Part shown: one piece after another, positions 1 to 8,467 of the stretch
How the letters are laid out: each line of letters starts with the position of its first letter
Position numbering within the stretch: position 1 is the first letter of the stretch
From: CAYLJJ01 sp964384025
Lineage (GTDB): Bacteria; Myxococcota_A; Bradymonadia; UBA7976; UBA1532
Assembly (NCBI GenBank): GCA_964384025.1
Contig: CAYLJJ010000041.1
Location: 1 to 52,281, forward strand
Length of the DNA: 52,281 bases
Reading direction: 5' to 3'
Translations under genes and position numbers: made by a program
The notes under the pieces: generated by a model
Seen by the model: only the letters and a program-made list of their open reading frames with translations
The model's database searches: none
Told to the model about the DNA's origin: nothing

Positions 1-898
1 GGAAGCGGATCTGAACCTTATCACCATAGGTGTCGAGGATCTTCTTGATGGTGGGATTGACGCGGCTACAGAAGGGGCATTGGAACTCACTGAACTCGAC
101 GATGGTTACCAGAGGCGTCTTGCCTCCCTTGACAGCGCTGTTTGCAGAGAGAGGCAGCTTATAGACGGTCTTGCTGTTGTTGCCCGCGCGAGGCTTGCGG
201 GGGGGAGGCATCTTAAAGTTGGCCTTGACTCGCTGAGCGTAGATCTCCTCTGTGCTCTTCCCTGCAGCCTTGAGCTTTTGCGCTTCAGGCAGCTCCTTGT
301 CGATCACTGCGACAAACTTAGGGAAAGGTTGAGCCCCACTGAGCAGGTGCCCGTTGATGCGGAAATTCGGGGTCCCTCGAGCGCCGACAGACCGAGCCAT
401 TGCTTGATCAGCGGCGAGCTGCGCGGAGACCTGCTTGCTCTCGATATCCTTCTTGAGCCGCACCACATCCAGGCCGATCTCTTTGGCGTAGCCCTCGATC
501 TGCTCTGGCTTCAACTTGCGTTGGTTCTTAAATAGGATGTCATGCATCTCCCAGAATTTACCCTGGAAGCCAGCAGCGATGGTCGCCTTAGAAGCATAGG
601 GAGCATCCTTATGGAAGGAGAGAGGGTTGTGCTTAAAGACCACCCGCAGCTTCCCAGGATACTTCTCCAAGAGCTTCTTGATCGTGGGGTTAACACGACT
701 ACAGAAGGGGCATTGGAAGTCGCTGAATTCGACGATGGTGATCAACGCATCCTTGGCGCCCTTAGGGACGCTGGCTCCAACCTTGAGCAGATTCCCCTTC
801 CCCTTGAGCTGTGGGGCTTTAGCGAGGCTCTCCCCAGAGGGAGCGAAGGTCAGGGCCATCAAGGCCAAGGTGCCGAAGAGGCTGTAGAGAGGTCTCAT
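1..898 (-). CDS. Exported multi-domain DsbA-like thiol-disulfide protein (3' end outside window)
   Basis: Reads on the minus strand from an ATG at 898-896 through the window edge, so the C-terminus is missing. The protein starts with a hydrophobic signal peptide (about residues 4-27, no lipobox Cys) and then a DsbA-like thioredoxin domain with the motif FQCPFC (Cys63/Cys66) and a cis-Pro loop GTPNF. After a Pro/Lys/Arg linker a second domain starts near residue 275 and again has FQCPFC, so this is a repeat protein like its neighbour at 1106-3706, to which it is closely similar throughout. By family it should act in the cell envelope as a thiol-disulfide oxidoreductase or isomerase. The two genes look like a tandem duplication on the same strand, separated by about 200 bp. 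The number of domains in the complete protein cannot be seen. Confidence 0.85.
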   Translation of the reverse strand, partial: MRPLYSLFGTLALMALTFAPSGESLAKAPQLKGKGNLLKVGASVPKGAKDALITIVEFSDFQCPFCSRVNPTIKKLLEKYPGKLRVVFKHNPLSFHKDAPYASKATIAAGFQGKFWEMHDILFKNQRKLKPEQIEGYAKEIGLDVVRLKKDIESKQVSAQLAADQAMARSVGARGTPNFRINGHLLSGAQPFPKFVAVIDKELPEAQKLKAAGKSTEEIYAQRVKANFKMPPPRKPRAGNNSKTVYKLPLSANSAVKGGKTPLVTIVEFSEFQCPFCSRVNPTIKKILDTYGDKVQIRF

Positions 899-1105
899 AG
901 ATTCCCTTTGTGATAAAAAAGGAGTTATCCGGGCTACAAATCTCGAGGCTCCGCATAGCAGCATCAGCTTGATTCGTCAATCCCAACTCTGCCTTCAACC
1001 TTGGAGCCGTGGAGATGGTTCGGGCGGTAAAGCGGCTGGGGAGTGTGCTTTATTCCAACAGCTTGGAGGAAGCCGCCATGATCCTCTAAGGAAGATCTTC
1101 TCTGA

Positions 1106-3706
1106 TCAGGGGGTTTCGATCTGAAGGGGGGGCTTGGGGCTCAGAGGCTTAGGACTCAGAGGTTTAGGGCTCAGAGGTTTAGGGCTCAAGCTGGCGTCGA
1201 TAAGCTTCTTAAAGATTGAAAAACTCTTAACCCCTCGGATCTTGCGACCGTTGACAAAGAAGGTGGGTGTCCCTGAAACCCCCAGCTTACGGGCTTGCGC
1301 TTGGTTGCCCTTGATCTGAGCCTTATATTTGCCGCTGTCCAGATCTGCCTTAAAGTCACTCATGTTGAGGCCCAATTCCTGGGCATACTTCTCTAACTCA
1401 GGGCGCTTAAGAGCCCGTTGGTTCTTAAAGAGGAGGTCGTGCATGGGCCAGAACTTACCCTGAGCGCCTGCCGCCAAAGCAGCCTCTGAGGCCAATTCAG
1501 CGTCCTGGTGAAAGGAGAGGGGGTTGTGTTTAAAGACGATCTTTACCTTGTCGCCATAGACTTCCATGATCTCTTTGATGGTTGGGTTGGCACGACTACA
1601 GAAGGGGCATTGAAACTCGCTGAACTCCACGATAGTCACAGGAGCCTTGGCGCCCCCCTTAAAATAGTCTGTCGCCTCCACAGGCACCTGATAGATCGTC
1701 TTATCCTCAGCAGCAGGCTTCTTGCTCTTGCGGGGGGGTGTCTTGACTCCAGCCTTGATGCTCTCTGCATAGATCTTATCGGGGGTGATCCCCTTGGCCA
1801 CCAGAGCACGGGCTTTCTTCAACTCAACATCGATCAACTTCTGGAAGCTCTCAAAGGGCTGCGCGCCCACCAGCTTGCGACCGTTGATGAAGAAATTGGG
1901 GGTCCCACCTGCGCCGATGGAGCGAGCCAGCTTCTGATCAGCAGCGATCTGAGCGCTGAACTTACCGCTGTCGAGATCCGCCTTGAAGCCCTCCAGGTTG
2001 AGTTCCAATTCCCGAGCATACTTCTCCAACTCAGGGCGCTTTAGGCTCCGTTGATTCTTGAAGAGGAGGTCATGCATAGGCCAAAATTTACCCTGAGCAC
2101 CCGCCGCGAGAGCTGCCTGAGAGGCTAACTTGGCATCTTTATGAAAAGGCAAGGGGTTATGCTTAAAGATGATACGTACATCCTCACCATACTTTTCCTT
2201 GACCTTCTTGAGGGTCGGATTTACGCGAGCACAGAAGGGGCATTGAAATTCGCTGAACTCCACGATGGTCACCAGGGCGGTTTCAGGACCTTTCGCCGTA
2301 TAAGTCTCTCCCAAAGGCACCTTATAGATGGTCTTGTCTGCGAGAGGATCGCGCTTCTTGGGGGGCTTGCGACTCGGAGCGGCGGCTCTGGTTGCGCCTT
2401 TGGCGGTTAAATGAGCGTAGAGCTGATCCCGTGGGGTCCCCGCTTTAATGGCAGCTTCAGCCTTCTTAATCTCCTGATCTATGATCAGCTTAAAAACATC
2501 AAAGGGGCGTGCGCCTATGACTTGGCGACCATTGATGAAGAAATTAGGGGTTCCCCGAGCACCAAACCATTTGGCGACTTGGATATCCTGGGCGATGATC
2601 TTATCCAAGGCGGAGTCCTTCATGTCCGCCTCAAAGCGGACTACATCCAGGCCGATCTCTTTGGCGTATCCGGTCAGCTTATCCGCTCCCAACGCCTTTT
2701 GATGCTTGAAGAGAAGATCGTGCATTTCCCAGAATTTACCCTGTTTCTTGGCCGCGAGTGTCGCTTTAGAGGCGCCTTTGGCATCTTTGTGAAAGGGGAG
2801 AGGGCTGTGACGGAAGCGGAGTTGCACCTTATCGCCATAGCTCTCCATGATCTTCTTGATGGTAGGGTTGACCCGCTTACAGAAGGGGCATTGGAATTCG
2901 CTGAACTCCACGATGGTCACCAAGGGGCTCTTTGCTCCCTTGACAGCGCTCTCTTTAGAGAGGGGCAACTTATAGACGATCTTACCCTCTTCCTGTTTGC
3001 CCTTCCGCTTCTTTCTGCGAGGCGCGGGCATCTTGAAGTTGGCCTTCACTCGCGCTTCATAGATCTCCTCCGTGCCCTTCCCTGCCGCTTTGAGCTTCTC
3101 CGCCTCAGGCAGCTCTTTGTCGATAAGAGCGACAAATTTAGCTAAGGGCTGGGCTCCGCTGAGTAGGATCCCATTGATGCGGAAGTTGGGAGTCCCCCGC
3201 GCACCGACCGTTTTAGCCATCGCCATATCAGCGTCGAGTTGAGCGGCGACCTCCTTGCTATCAGCCTCGCGTTTGAGCCGAACTACATCCAGGCCGATCT
3301 CTTTGGCGTAGCCCTCGATCAGCTCAGGCTTCAGCCCGCGTTGGTTTTTAAAGAGGATGTCATGCATCTCCCAGAACTTGCCCTGCATACCCGCAGCGAT
3401 AGCCACCTTAGCGGCATAGGGGGCCTCCTTGTGGAAGCTCAGGGGGTTGTGCTTAAAGATAACCCGCAGCTTCCCAGGATACTTCTCCAGGAGTTTCTTA
3501 ATCGTGGGGTTGACCCTCTTGCAAAAGGAGCATTGAAAGTCGCTGAACTCGACGAGGGTGATCAGCGCCTGCTCAGCGCCTTTGGGGATACTCTTGCCGA
3601 CAGTGAGGATATCCCCCTTAACCGCAGCATCCTTTCCTCGCTTGGGAGGAGTGCAGGCCAGGGTCATCAGGCCGATCCCAGTGATCAAAATATAGAGAGT
3701 TCTCAT
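1106..3706 (-). CDS. Lipoprotein with four tandem DsbA-like thioredoxin domains
   Basis: 866 residues. The N-terminus has a lipoprotein signal with lipobox LTLAC and Cys18 as the acylation site. Four DsbA-like domains follow, with active sites CSFC (59-62), CPFC (273-276), CPFC (489-492) and CPFC (700-703); each has the context VEFS(D/E)FQC and a downstream cis-Pro loop GTPNF or GTPTF. Spacing is about 212 residues, and Lys/Arg/Pro-rich linkers separate the units. The tail carries four LSPKP pentapeptide repeats. Most DsbA proteins have one such domain of about 200 residues, so a four-domain membrane-anchored chain is unusual. The expected site is the periplasmic face of a membrane, oxidising or isomerising cysteines in exported proteins, or handling thiols. 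Paralogue of the partial gene at 1-898. No dedicated redox partner (DsbB, DsbD) is visible nearby. Confidence 0.9.
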   Translation of the reverse strand: MRTLYILITGIGLMTLACTPPKRGKDAAVKGDILTVGKSIPKGAEQALITLVEFSDFQCSFCKRVNPTIKKLLEKYPGKLRVIFKHNPLSFHKEAPYAAKVAIAAGMQGKFWEMHDILFKNQRGLKPELIEGYAKEIGLDVVRLKREADSKEVAAQLDADMAMAKTVGARGTPNFRINGILLSGAQPLAKFVALIDKELPEAEKLKAAGKGTEEIYEARVKANFKMPAPRRKKRKGKQEEGKIVYKLPLSKESAVKGAKSPLVTIVEFSEFQCPFCKRVNPTIKKIMESYGDKVQLRFRHSPLPFHKDAKGASKATLAAKKQGKFWEMHDLLFKHQKALGADKLTGYAKEIGLDVVRFEADMKDSALDKIIAQDIQVAKWFGARGTPNFFINGRQVIGARPFDVFKLIIDQEIKKAEAAIKAGTPRDQLYAHLTAKGATRAAAPSRKPPKKRDPLADKTIYKVPLGETYTAKGPETALVTIVEFSEFQCPFCARVNPTLKKVKEKYGEDVRIIFKHNPLPFHKDAKLASQAALAAGAQGKFWPMHDLLFKNQRSLKRPELEKYARELELNLEGFKADLDSGKFSAQIAADQKLARSIGAGGTPNFFINGRKLVGAQPFESFQKLIDVELKKARALVAKGITPDKIYAESIKAGVKTPPRKSKKPAAEDKTIYQVPVEATDYFKGGAKAPVTIVEFSEFQCPFCSRANPTIKEIMEVYGDKVKIVFKHNPLSFHQDAELASEAALAAGAQGKFWPMHDLLFKNQRALKRPELEKYAQELGLNMSDFKADLDSGKYKAQIKGNQAQARKLGVSGTPTFFVNGRKIRGVKSFSIFKKLIDASLSPKPLSPKPLSPKPLSPKPPLQIETP
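1130..1190 (-). repeat. 15-bp tandem repeat coding LSPKP pentapeptides
   Basis: About four copies of a 15-bp unit (minus strand CTGAGCCCTAAACCT with third-base variants) encode the C-terminal LSPKP repeats of the four-domain DsbA-like lipoprotein. All copies are in frame. The Pro/Lys-rich tail could contact the wall or an anionic surface; this is inference only. Confidence 0.8.
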
Positions 3707-3862
3707 CTGTTTCCTTTACCGCAAAAGGGTCTTTCGATTTTGGGCGACCGCATAGCATCCTGTATCCCAGTCGTCAATGCTGCCAAGCCCTGCGCTGATC
3801 TGAGAAGAGAGGCATCGCGAGCTCTTAGATCTCGCTCTATTCTGGGGTTTGAGGAGGTTCCT

Positions 3863-5257
3863 TTGGCTCGTATCCCTGCGTCTCTGCTGCGCCTCTTCGC
3901 CCCCCTTGAGGCTCTTCTCTCCGATCCGAACCTGAGCCAGCTTGTGGTGGATGCTCCCCATCACCTCTGGGTTGAGCGAGGGAGAGGTCGAGAGCGTCTG
4001 GAGTTTGAGTACCCCCAAGAGCAGCTCCGACAGGGCCTGGAGGGCCTCGCTCGTAGAGCGGGGAAGAGCTTCAACGCTGAACGTCCCAGCTTAGAGGCGA
4101 TGCTTCGTGATGGAACCCGCTTCCTGGCGCTGAGAGAGCCCATCTCCGAAGGCCCTATCCTCTCCATCGAGCGTCCTCCCAGCCAACACAGCTCTCTAGA
4201 GGATCTCCTCCAAGAGGGGCTTCTCACTCCAGAGATCGCCGAGCTGCTGCGCTTGCTCCTGATGGAGGGCCTGAATATCGCATTGGTGGGTGGCTCTAGG
4301 GCTCAGCGAGGGCGCCTCTTGGGGGCGCTCAGCGGCGCCCTACCCTCCTCGAGCCGCCTCGCTCTCCTGGATCCTCAAGCTTGGGCGCCCAGAGGCGCAC
4401 ACCTCCGCCTGAGCCCCCTGCTCACAGAAGAGGAGGCCCAGATCAGCCTGAGCGATCTCCTCTATTTCTCTAAGCAACTCTGTGCAGATCGAATCGTCTT
4501 GGGGAAGACTGGCCCCTCGGATGCTTGGGAGCTTCTCTCCTTTCTGGCTGGGCGAGGCTGCGCAGTGCTGCTGGGGCTCCCTGGCTACACCGTGATGGAT
4601 GGCCTCAGCCGCTTGGAGGCTCTGGCCCGCGCAGGAGCCCCTGAGGGACAGGAGCGAGCCTGCCCGGGGCTGCTTGCAGCGGCCCTGGATCTGGTGATCT
4701 TGCTGGGTGAGCGAAGGGGACAATTGCAGCTCTTGGGTTTAGAGGCGATCCGCGCCAGCTCAACAGGTCTGAAGAGAGAGGCTCTATTGGAGGGGAACAT
4801 GCTCCTCCCCGCTTGGAGCCGATGGCGTCACCTCTGGAGGCTTAAGGAGGAGCCTAAAGTCAGCGCTCCACAAGAGAAGAGAGCTGTACCAGAGACGATC
4901 ATCGCGAAGATCCCCGAACCCCTCGCTCCTCAAAAAGGAGCCTCCAGCCCTCCCAAGCCAAGCTCAAAAAGCCAAGCCCCAATGACGCTTCAAGCTGTCG
5001 ACTCAGCTGAGCAGCCTAAGAGGGAGGAGGAGGCTCCTCTCCCAGAGCGCCTTAAGTCTCTCTCTATGCCTCCCTCTTTGAGCATCTCAGATGATCCTCT
5101 GGAGCAGCTGCTCTGGAATCTGGGAGAGGAGGAGTTGAGCGAGGCGGAGGAGATCACCATCTCAGAATTTGTTCAGATCGAGCCTGAGGCATCGCCTGAG
5201 AGAGAGCAACGGAGCTTCTCTCAGATTATCCGTAACATCAAGGGTTCAGAGGAGTGA
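3863..5257 (+). CDS. CpaF/VirB11-like secretion ATPase homologue with degenerate nucleotide-binding motifs
   Basis: The TTG start at 3863 is chosen because GAGGAGG lies 5 nt upstream (3851-3857) and longer versions run into the divergent DsbA gene; about 464 residues. The N-terminal part matches the CpaF pattern (a DPNLSQLVVDAP stretch followed by a VERG-type motif, then DGTRFLALREP, then GPILSIER). Where CpaF has Walker A GGTGSGKT this protein has GGSRAQRGR, lacking the P-loop Lys/Thr. The Walker B and catalytic Glu region reads DRIVLGKTGPSDA instead of the usual DRIIVGEVRG form, and the His-box motif is also altered. The fold is probably kept while ATP hydrolysis is lost. The last 120 residues are Pro/Glu/Ser-rich and not conserved. 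It converges on the type III secretion operon and overlaps sctQ by 12 bp. A regulatory or structural role in secretion is inference. Confidence 0.7.
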   Translation: MARIPASLLRLFAPLEALLSDPNLSQLVVDAPHHLWVERGRGRERLEFEYPQEQLRQGLEGLARRAGKSFNAERPSLEAMLRDGTRFLALREPISEGPILSIERPPSQHSSLEDLLQEGLLTPEIAELLRLLLMEGLNIALVGGSRAQRGRLLGALSGALPSSSRLALLDPQAWAPRGAHLRLSPLLTEEEAQISLSDLLYFSKQLCADRIVLGKTGPSDAWELLSFLAGRGCAVLLGLPGYTVMDGLSRLEALARAGAPEGQERACPGLLAAALDLVILLGERRGQLQLLGLEAIRASSTGLKREALLEGNMLLPAWSRWRHLWRLKEEPKVSAPQEKRAVPETIIAKIPEPLAPQKGASSPPKPSSKSQAPMTLQAVDSAEQPKREEEAPLPERLKSLSMPPSLSISDDPLEQLLWNLGEEELSEAEEITISEFVQIEPEASPEREQRSFSQIIRNIKGSEE

Positions 5258-6184
5258 TCCCAGATCGCTTCGGCAGATCTGAAGAGCAAGGCGGCCCTCA
5301 TCATCCACCAAGATTCCCTGAGCGATGACGACATCTCCGACCTTAAGGCGAACCTCTGGAGGATCGGGCAGCTCAAGGGGGAGGAGCGCACCAGGCTGAA
5401 GCGCAGCCACCTCAGCAGCTGAGAGCTGGAACTGGGCCAATTCCAAGCTGAGCTGAACAGGCAGGGCCTCCATCTCTGGGAGTCTCCAGTGCTTCATCTC
5501 TGAGACCTCAATTCGCCCCTCGTAGAGGCGCAAGGGGAGTTCAAGGGGGTTGAGAAAGAGCCCACTTCTGAGGGGGACAAGATCTCCTCGCTCAGGCAGC
5601 TGCCCTACGCGCTCCTGCGCCCCGTTGGAGTGGGGGATGGGGACACTGCCCAAAGGAGCAGGCTGGATCGGCTCGGGGGGCAGCCACCAGCGCGCTGCTC
5701 CCAGCTGCCCCATAAGGGCCACACGCCAAGTCAACGAGACGCCCTGGGGTCTGATCTGAGGCCAGTCGGGATCACCTCCATGGATCCACTCCAGGCGAGG
5801 AGCAGGATCGATGAGTGCAAACCAACTGAGACAGAGGAATGCGAAGAGGCCCTCTTCTGCAGGAGAGAGGGGCAGCGGCCCCATCGAAGATCTACGCAAC
5901 CCAGCCAGAGCCGCGACGCTCCCAGCCAAGAGCTGAACATCCAGCTCTAAGAGCCCTCGACCTCCATCGGGCAGGACCCAAGCGGCCATCGCCTTAAGGA
6001 GCCCTCGACTTCGGAGAGGATCTTGGGCGCCCCAAGGCTCCACCTCGATCTCCAAGTTACACTCCAGCAAGCGCGCCCAAGTCGCCGCAGCACGTTGAGG
6101 GAGCTTAGAGAGTTGTTGAGCTAAGGCTCTCGACTGCTGACCCAGTTGGGGATCAGGAGGAGAAAGGGGCTGGGGCCAGATCAA
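5246..6184 (-). CDS. sctQ: Type III secretion cytoplasmic ring (sorting platform) protein SctQ
   Basis: 312 residues, TTG start overlapping the stop of sctL by 4 nt (TTGA). The C-terminal 75 residues form a SpoA-type domain: a Val-x-Leu-x-Leu strand, then the LQPGALLPLEL turn, then VRLKVGDVVIAQG, ending in the hydrophobic LQICR strand. That is the pattern of SctQ/FliM/FliN C-rings. The N-terminal 230 residues are poorly conserved, as is usual in SctQ. It is the last gene of a sigma factor-sctJ-K-L-Q string and should bind SctL and SctK in the cytoplasm below the export gate. The order J-K-L-Q and the short lipoprotein SctJ point to an injectisome-type system rather than a flagellum. No SctN ATPase, export gate (SctR/S/T/U/V) or needle gene is in the window. 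Confidence 0.75.
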   Translation of the reverse strand: MIWPQPLSPPDPQLGQQSRALAQQLSKLPQRAAATWARLLECNLEIEVEPWGAQDPLRSRGLLKAMAAWVLPDGGRGLLELDVQLLAGSVAALAGLRRSSMGPLPLSPAEEGLFAFLCLSWFALIDPAPRLEWIHGGDPDWPQIRPQGVSLTWRVALMGQLGAARWWLPPEPIQPAPLGSVPIPHSNGAQERVGQLPERGDLVPLRSGLFLNPLELPLRLYEGRIEVSEMKHWRLPEMEALPVQLSLELAQFQLSAAEVAALQPGALLPLELPDPPEVRLKVGDVVIAQGILVDDEGRLALQICRSDLGSLL

Positions 6185-6684
6185 GGATGGAGGCTCCTCA
6201 GGCGGGTGGAAAGGCGCGCATCGACACGGCCTGCTGGACCCTCAATGATCAGATCCCCTGGTTCAAGCCCTGGGTGACTCCGCAGGAGTATCCCCTGGGG
6301 GAGTCGCTGCTGCGCTAGGCTCTCTTGATCTTTAGGGTGAAGCCAGAGGATCAGCCAGGATTCTGTTGGAGGAAGCTCGACGCTTTCCAAGATCAGGGCT
6401 CCCCGTAACTCGCGTCGTAGGAGCAGCTCTGCCGCCTCCTCAGCCCAGATCAGAGCCTCTCGCTGGAGGCGTCGACGCTCTAAGCCAGCCCAACGGTGAA
6501 GGGCAGCCAATTTGCGACGCAGCCGGGCTCCCTGCTCCTCTCTCAGAGCCACCAGAGCTTCTTCTTGGGCCTCCTTCCAGGCATCACGAATGCGTCGCGC
6601 TTCAGCCAGGATCTCTCGCACCGCCGCAGGGACACAGCCCCCCACGTTCAGAGCGGAGTCGGGAGGGATCCTGGGGGGTCTCAA
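6181..6684 (-). CDS. sctL: Type III secretion stator protein SctL (HrpE/YscL/FliH family)
   Basis: 167 residues, TTG start overlapping the upstream gene by 4 nt. The first half (about residues 20-85) is a charged Ala/Arg/Glu helix typical of the SctL coiled coil. The C-terminal part has the family signature, here GDLIIEGPAGRVDARLSTR, close to the usual GGCxxET-x-GxxDAxLxxR pattern. SctL dimers link the SctN ATPase to the SctQ ring in the cytoplasm. It lies between the small SctK-position gene and sctQ, as in ysc-type operons. The match covers the whole protein; length is a little shorter than the usual 200 residues. Confidence 0.75.
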   Translation of the reverse strand: MRPPRIPPDSALNVGGCVPAAVREILAEARRIRDAWKEAQEEALVALREEQGARLRRKLAALHRWAGLERRRLQREALIWAEEAAELLLRRELRGALILESVELPPTESWLILWLHPKDQESLAQQRLPQGILLRSHPGLEPGDLIIEGPAGRVDARLSTRLRSLHP

Positions 6685-7073
6685 AGTAGATTAACCGGGA
6701 TCAGCGCCCTGCGCGCGCGGCGCTGATCTGGATCTGAGCTGGACTCCAGCCATTTCAGCGCCCGCTTCCTTGCCCCCGTTCCGCTCCAAGCAGGGCAGGG
6801 TCCAGGATCTGCTTGGAGGACCCGAGCGCGACGCCCCAGGCGTCGCAGGAAACGCGCCGCTGCAGCGCGTCCCTGTCCCCAGGGGCGCCCCCCTGGATGA
6901 CTCAGTGGTCGCTCGGCGAGAGCTTCAGCCAGAGCACGTTGAGGCTCCTCCTCCTCCAGGGCCTCCAGTCGCTCTTGAAGTGCGCTCCCTAGGAGCTGGG
7001 GTCCCCCCTTGAGGCGTAGGAGCGCGGCCAGGACACGACAGCCATCCCGAGAGAGGGGAGCGCCCGCGATCAC
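6681..7073 (-). CDS. Small type III secretion operon protein in the SctK position
   Basis: 130 residues, GTG start overlapping the sctJ stop by 4 nt; its own stop overlaps sctL by 4 nt, so it is translationally coupled at both ends. It is rich in Arg, Ala, Leu and Glu with no signal peptide or membrane segment, so cytoplasmic. I see no motif that proves a family. Its location between sctJ and sctL is where SctK (the accessory cytosolic sorting-platform protein) sits in ysc-type operons, and SctK proteins diverge strongly, so SctK is the working idea from context alone. The coding reality is supported by the two 4-nt overlaps and GC-rich codon use like its neighbours. Confidence 0.55.
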   Translation of the reverse strand: MIAGAPLSRDGCRVLAALLRLKGGPQLLGSALQERLEALEEEEPQRALAEALAERPLSHPGGRPWGQGRAAAARFLRRLGRRARVLQADPGPCPAWSGTGARKRALKWLESSSDPDQRRARRALIPVNLL

Positions 7074-7690
7074 TGTAGCCCTCTCAAGCGCCGCAGTCGC
7101 CAGAGGAGAAAGAAGCTGAGGCTTAACGCCAGACCCAGGGCCACGCTCATCAGATAGAGGGGGATGGCGCTGACATTATCAGGTTTGGGGAGGAGAGGAA
7201 GTTGGGGGCTGGGGATCAGCTCAACCAGCACCGCCTCCTTGGAGAGCCCCGAGGAGGTCAGGAGCAGCCGTCTCGCGCGTTGAGCTTCGATCAGCTTCAC
7301 CGTGCCTCGCAGGTTGGCTATCGCCCCCTTGGAAGAGAGGAGCACACGGGCGTTCTCTACACCGGGCAGCTCTTGAAGGAGCTGCTCCAGCTGCTGAGCT
7401 TGGCGTTCCCAGCGCTGCTCTTCACGCTCCCCAGGTCCCATCACCAAGCGTTGAGGTCGCTCAGGGCGTTGGGCCCGCGGGAAGCCTGCTGCGCGCAGCA
7501 GGCGCCAAGCGACAGGGAGCTGAGAGCCCTGCACCTTCAGGCTGTACTGTCCCGCCTGAGGCTGCTTTTGAACCTCCAAGCCGGCCTCTGCCAAGAGACT
7601 CAAGGCGTCATTGGCCTGCCCCTCATCCAGACCGTGGAGGAGGGTCTCCTGACAGGCGCTGAGGGAGAGGGAGAGCAGCAGGAGCCTCAT
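7070..7690 (-). CDS. sctJ: Type III secretion inner-membrane ring lipoprotein SctJ
   Basis: 206 residues. Lipobox LSAC with Cys13 gives a lipidated N-terminus. Two small ring-building motifs are visible: first the ANDALSLLAEAGLEV region with VAWRLLRAAGFPR, then LEQLLQELPGVENARVLLS. The C-terminus has one membrane helix (about residues 177-198) followed by Arg-rich residues. This is the layout of SctJ/YscJ/PrgK, which forms the periplasmic inner ring of the injectisome basal body. The flagellar homologue FliF is over 500 residues and not lipidated, so this is the non-flagellar form. It starts 4 nt inside the end of the sigma factor gene (ATGA overlap). Confidence 0.85.
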   Translation of the reverse strand: MRLLLLSLSLSACQETLLHGLDEGQANDALSLLAEAGLEVQKQPQAGQYSLKVQGSQLPVAWRLLRAAGFPRAQRPERPQRLVMGPGEREEQRWERQAQQLEQLLQELPGVENARVLLSSKGAIANLRGTVKLIEAQRARRLLLTSSGLSKEAVLVELIPSPQLPLLPKPDNVSAIPLYLMSVALGLALSLSFFLLWRLRRLRGLQ

Positions 7691-8349
7691 TCAGTTGGCT
7701 CCTCCATGAGGCGGCGGATGCGCCTCAACAGGCGGCTGTGTTTTCGAGAGATGGTTGAGCGAGAAATCCCCTGACGTCGCGCCAGCGAAGCTCCCGATTC
7801 TCCCTGCTCTTTCATATCGTAGACCGCCCTGATCACCTCTTGATCGGAGGAACTCAGGCTCTCAATGACCCTCCTGAGGCGGGCCAAAGTCTCCTTCTCT
7901 AAGAGCTGCTTTTCGGGGCTGGGCTCCTCCTTTGGGTTCAACGCAGAGTCCAACAGACAGAGGGTGGTGAGTTGAGAGATGGTATTTCGCAGCCAGATCC
8001 CGTCTGTTTGAGTCGATGCAGCCTTGGGCTCCTGAAGGTGCCAGCTGAGGGCCTGACGGCGGACGCTTTCATAGCCTCGACGACTGAGAGGCATAGTACG
8101 CCGCAGGGCGTCCAGCATCGATCCACGAATTCGCCAGCGAGCGTAGGCTTCTAGGTTGACGCCCTTACGTGGATCAAAGCGACGTTGAGCCTCCATCAGG
8201 CCAATGATGCCCTCTGCATAGAGATCATCTTCACTGATCACCCCCGAGGGGAGATTCTTTTTGATCCGCCGAGCCTCATTTGTGACCAGGAGGAGCAGGG
8301 TCTCAGAGAATCTTTTCAATGGGAGATGTCCGTTGAACTGCTCAGACAA
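7687..8349 (-). CDS. FliA/WhiG-type (sigma-28 family) RNA polymerase sigma factor heading the T3SS operon
   Basis: 220 residues, TTG start with GGAG 8 nt upstream; no in-frame ATG is available. Region 2 is clear (about residues 38-85, with EDDLYAEGIIGLMEA and the FDPRKGVNLEAYARWRI stretch that binds the -10 element and core). Region 4 is a helix-turn-helix near the C-terminus (SGASLARRQGISRSTISRK). The length and the FDPxKGxxFxxYAxxRI pattern fit the FliA/WhiG branch, not ECF factors. Its stop overlaps sctJ by 4 nt, so it is co-transcribed with sctJ-K-L-Q and is a good candidate for controlling this or related secretion genes. No anti-sigma factor (FlgM-like) is seen next to it. Confidence 0.85.
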   Translation of the reverse strand: MSEQFNGHLPLKRFSETLLLLVTNEARRIKKNLPSGVISEDDLYAEGIIGLMEAQRRFDPRKGVNLEAYARWRIRGSMLDALRRTMPLSRRGYESVRRQALSWHLQEPKAASTQTDGIWLRNTISQLTTLCLLDSALNPKEEPSPEKQLLEKETLARLRRVIESLSSSDQEVIRAVYDMKEQGESGASLARRQGISRSTISRKHSRLLRRIRRLMEEPTE

Positions 8350-8467
8350 AGCATCATCTCCTCAGAGAGAATCGAGAGACAAGGATTTTCAGCGAAGAAC
8401 TCAATAACTTTGGAGAGCAGCGCTCCTCTGGTTGAAGCAATTCATGGAGAGGGAAGGAAGCAAATTC

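Noticed and set aside
1014..1088. 24-codon plus-strand frame with GGAG upstream between the two DsbA-like genes
   Set aside because: Very short, no conserved motif, and GGAG is common in this DNA.
1..3700. Several long plus-strand open frames opposite the DsbA-like genes
   Set aside because: They recur with the same periodicity as the repeated domains on the other strand, have no ribosome-binding sites or recognisable motifs, and are explained by codon bias of the real minus-strand genes.
7070..8349. Flagellar rather than injectisome origin for sctJ and the sigma factor
   Set aside because: The ring protein is 206 residues with a lipobox, unlike FliF, and no flagellar genes are present; the FliA-like sigma factor alone does not prove flagella.
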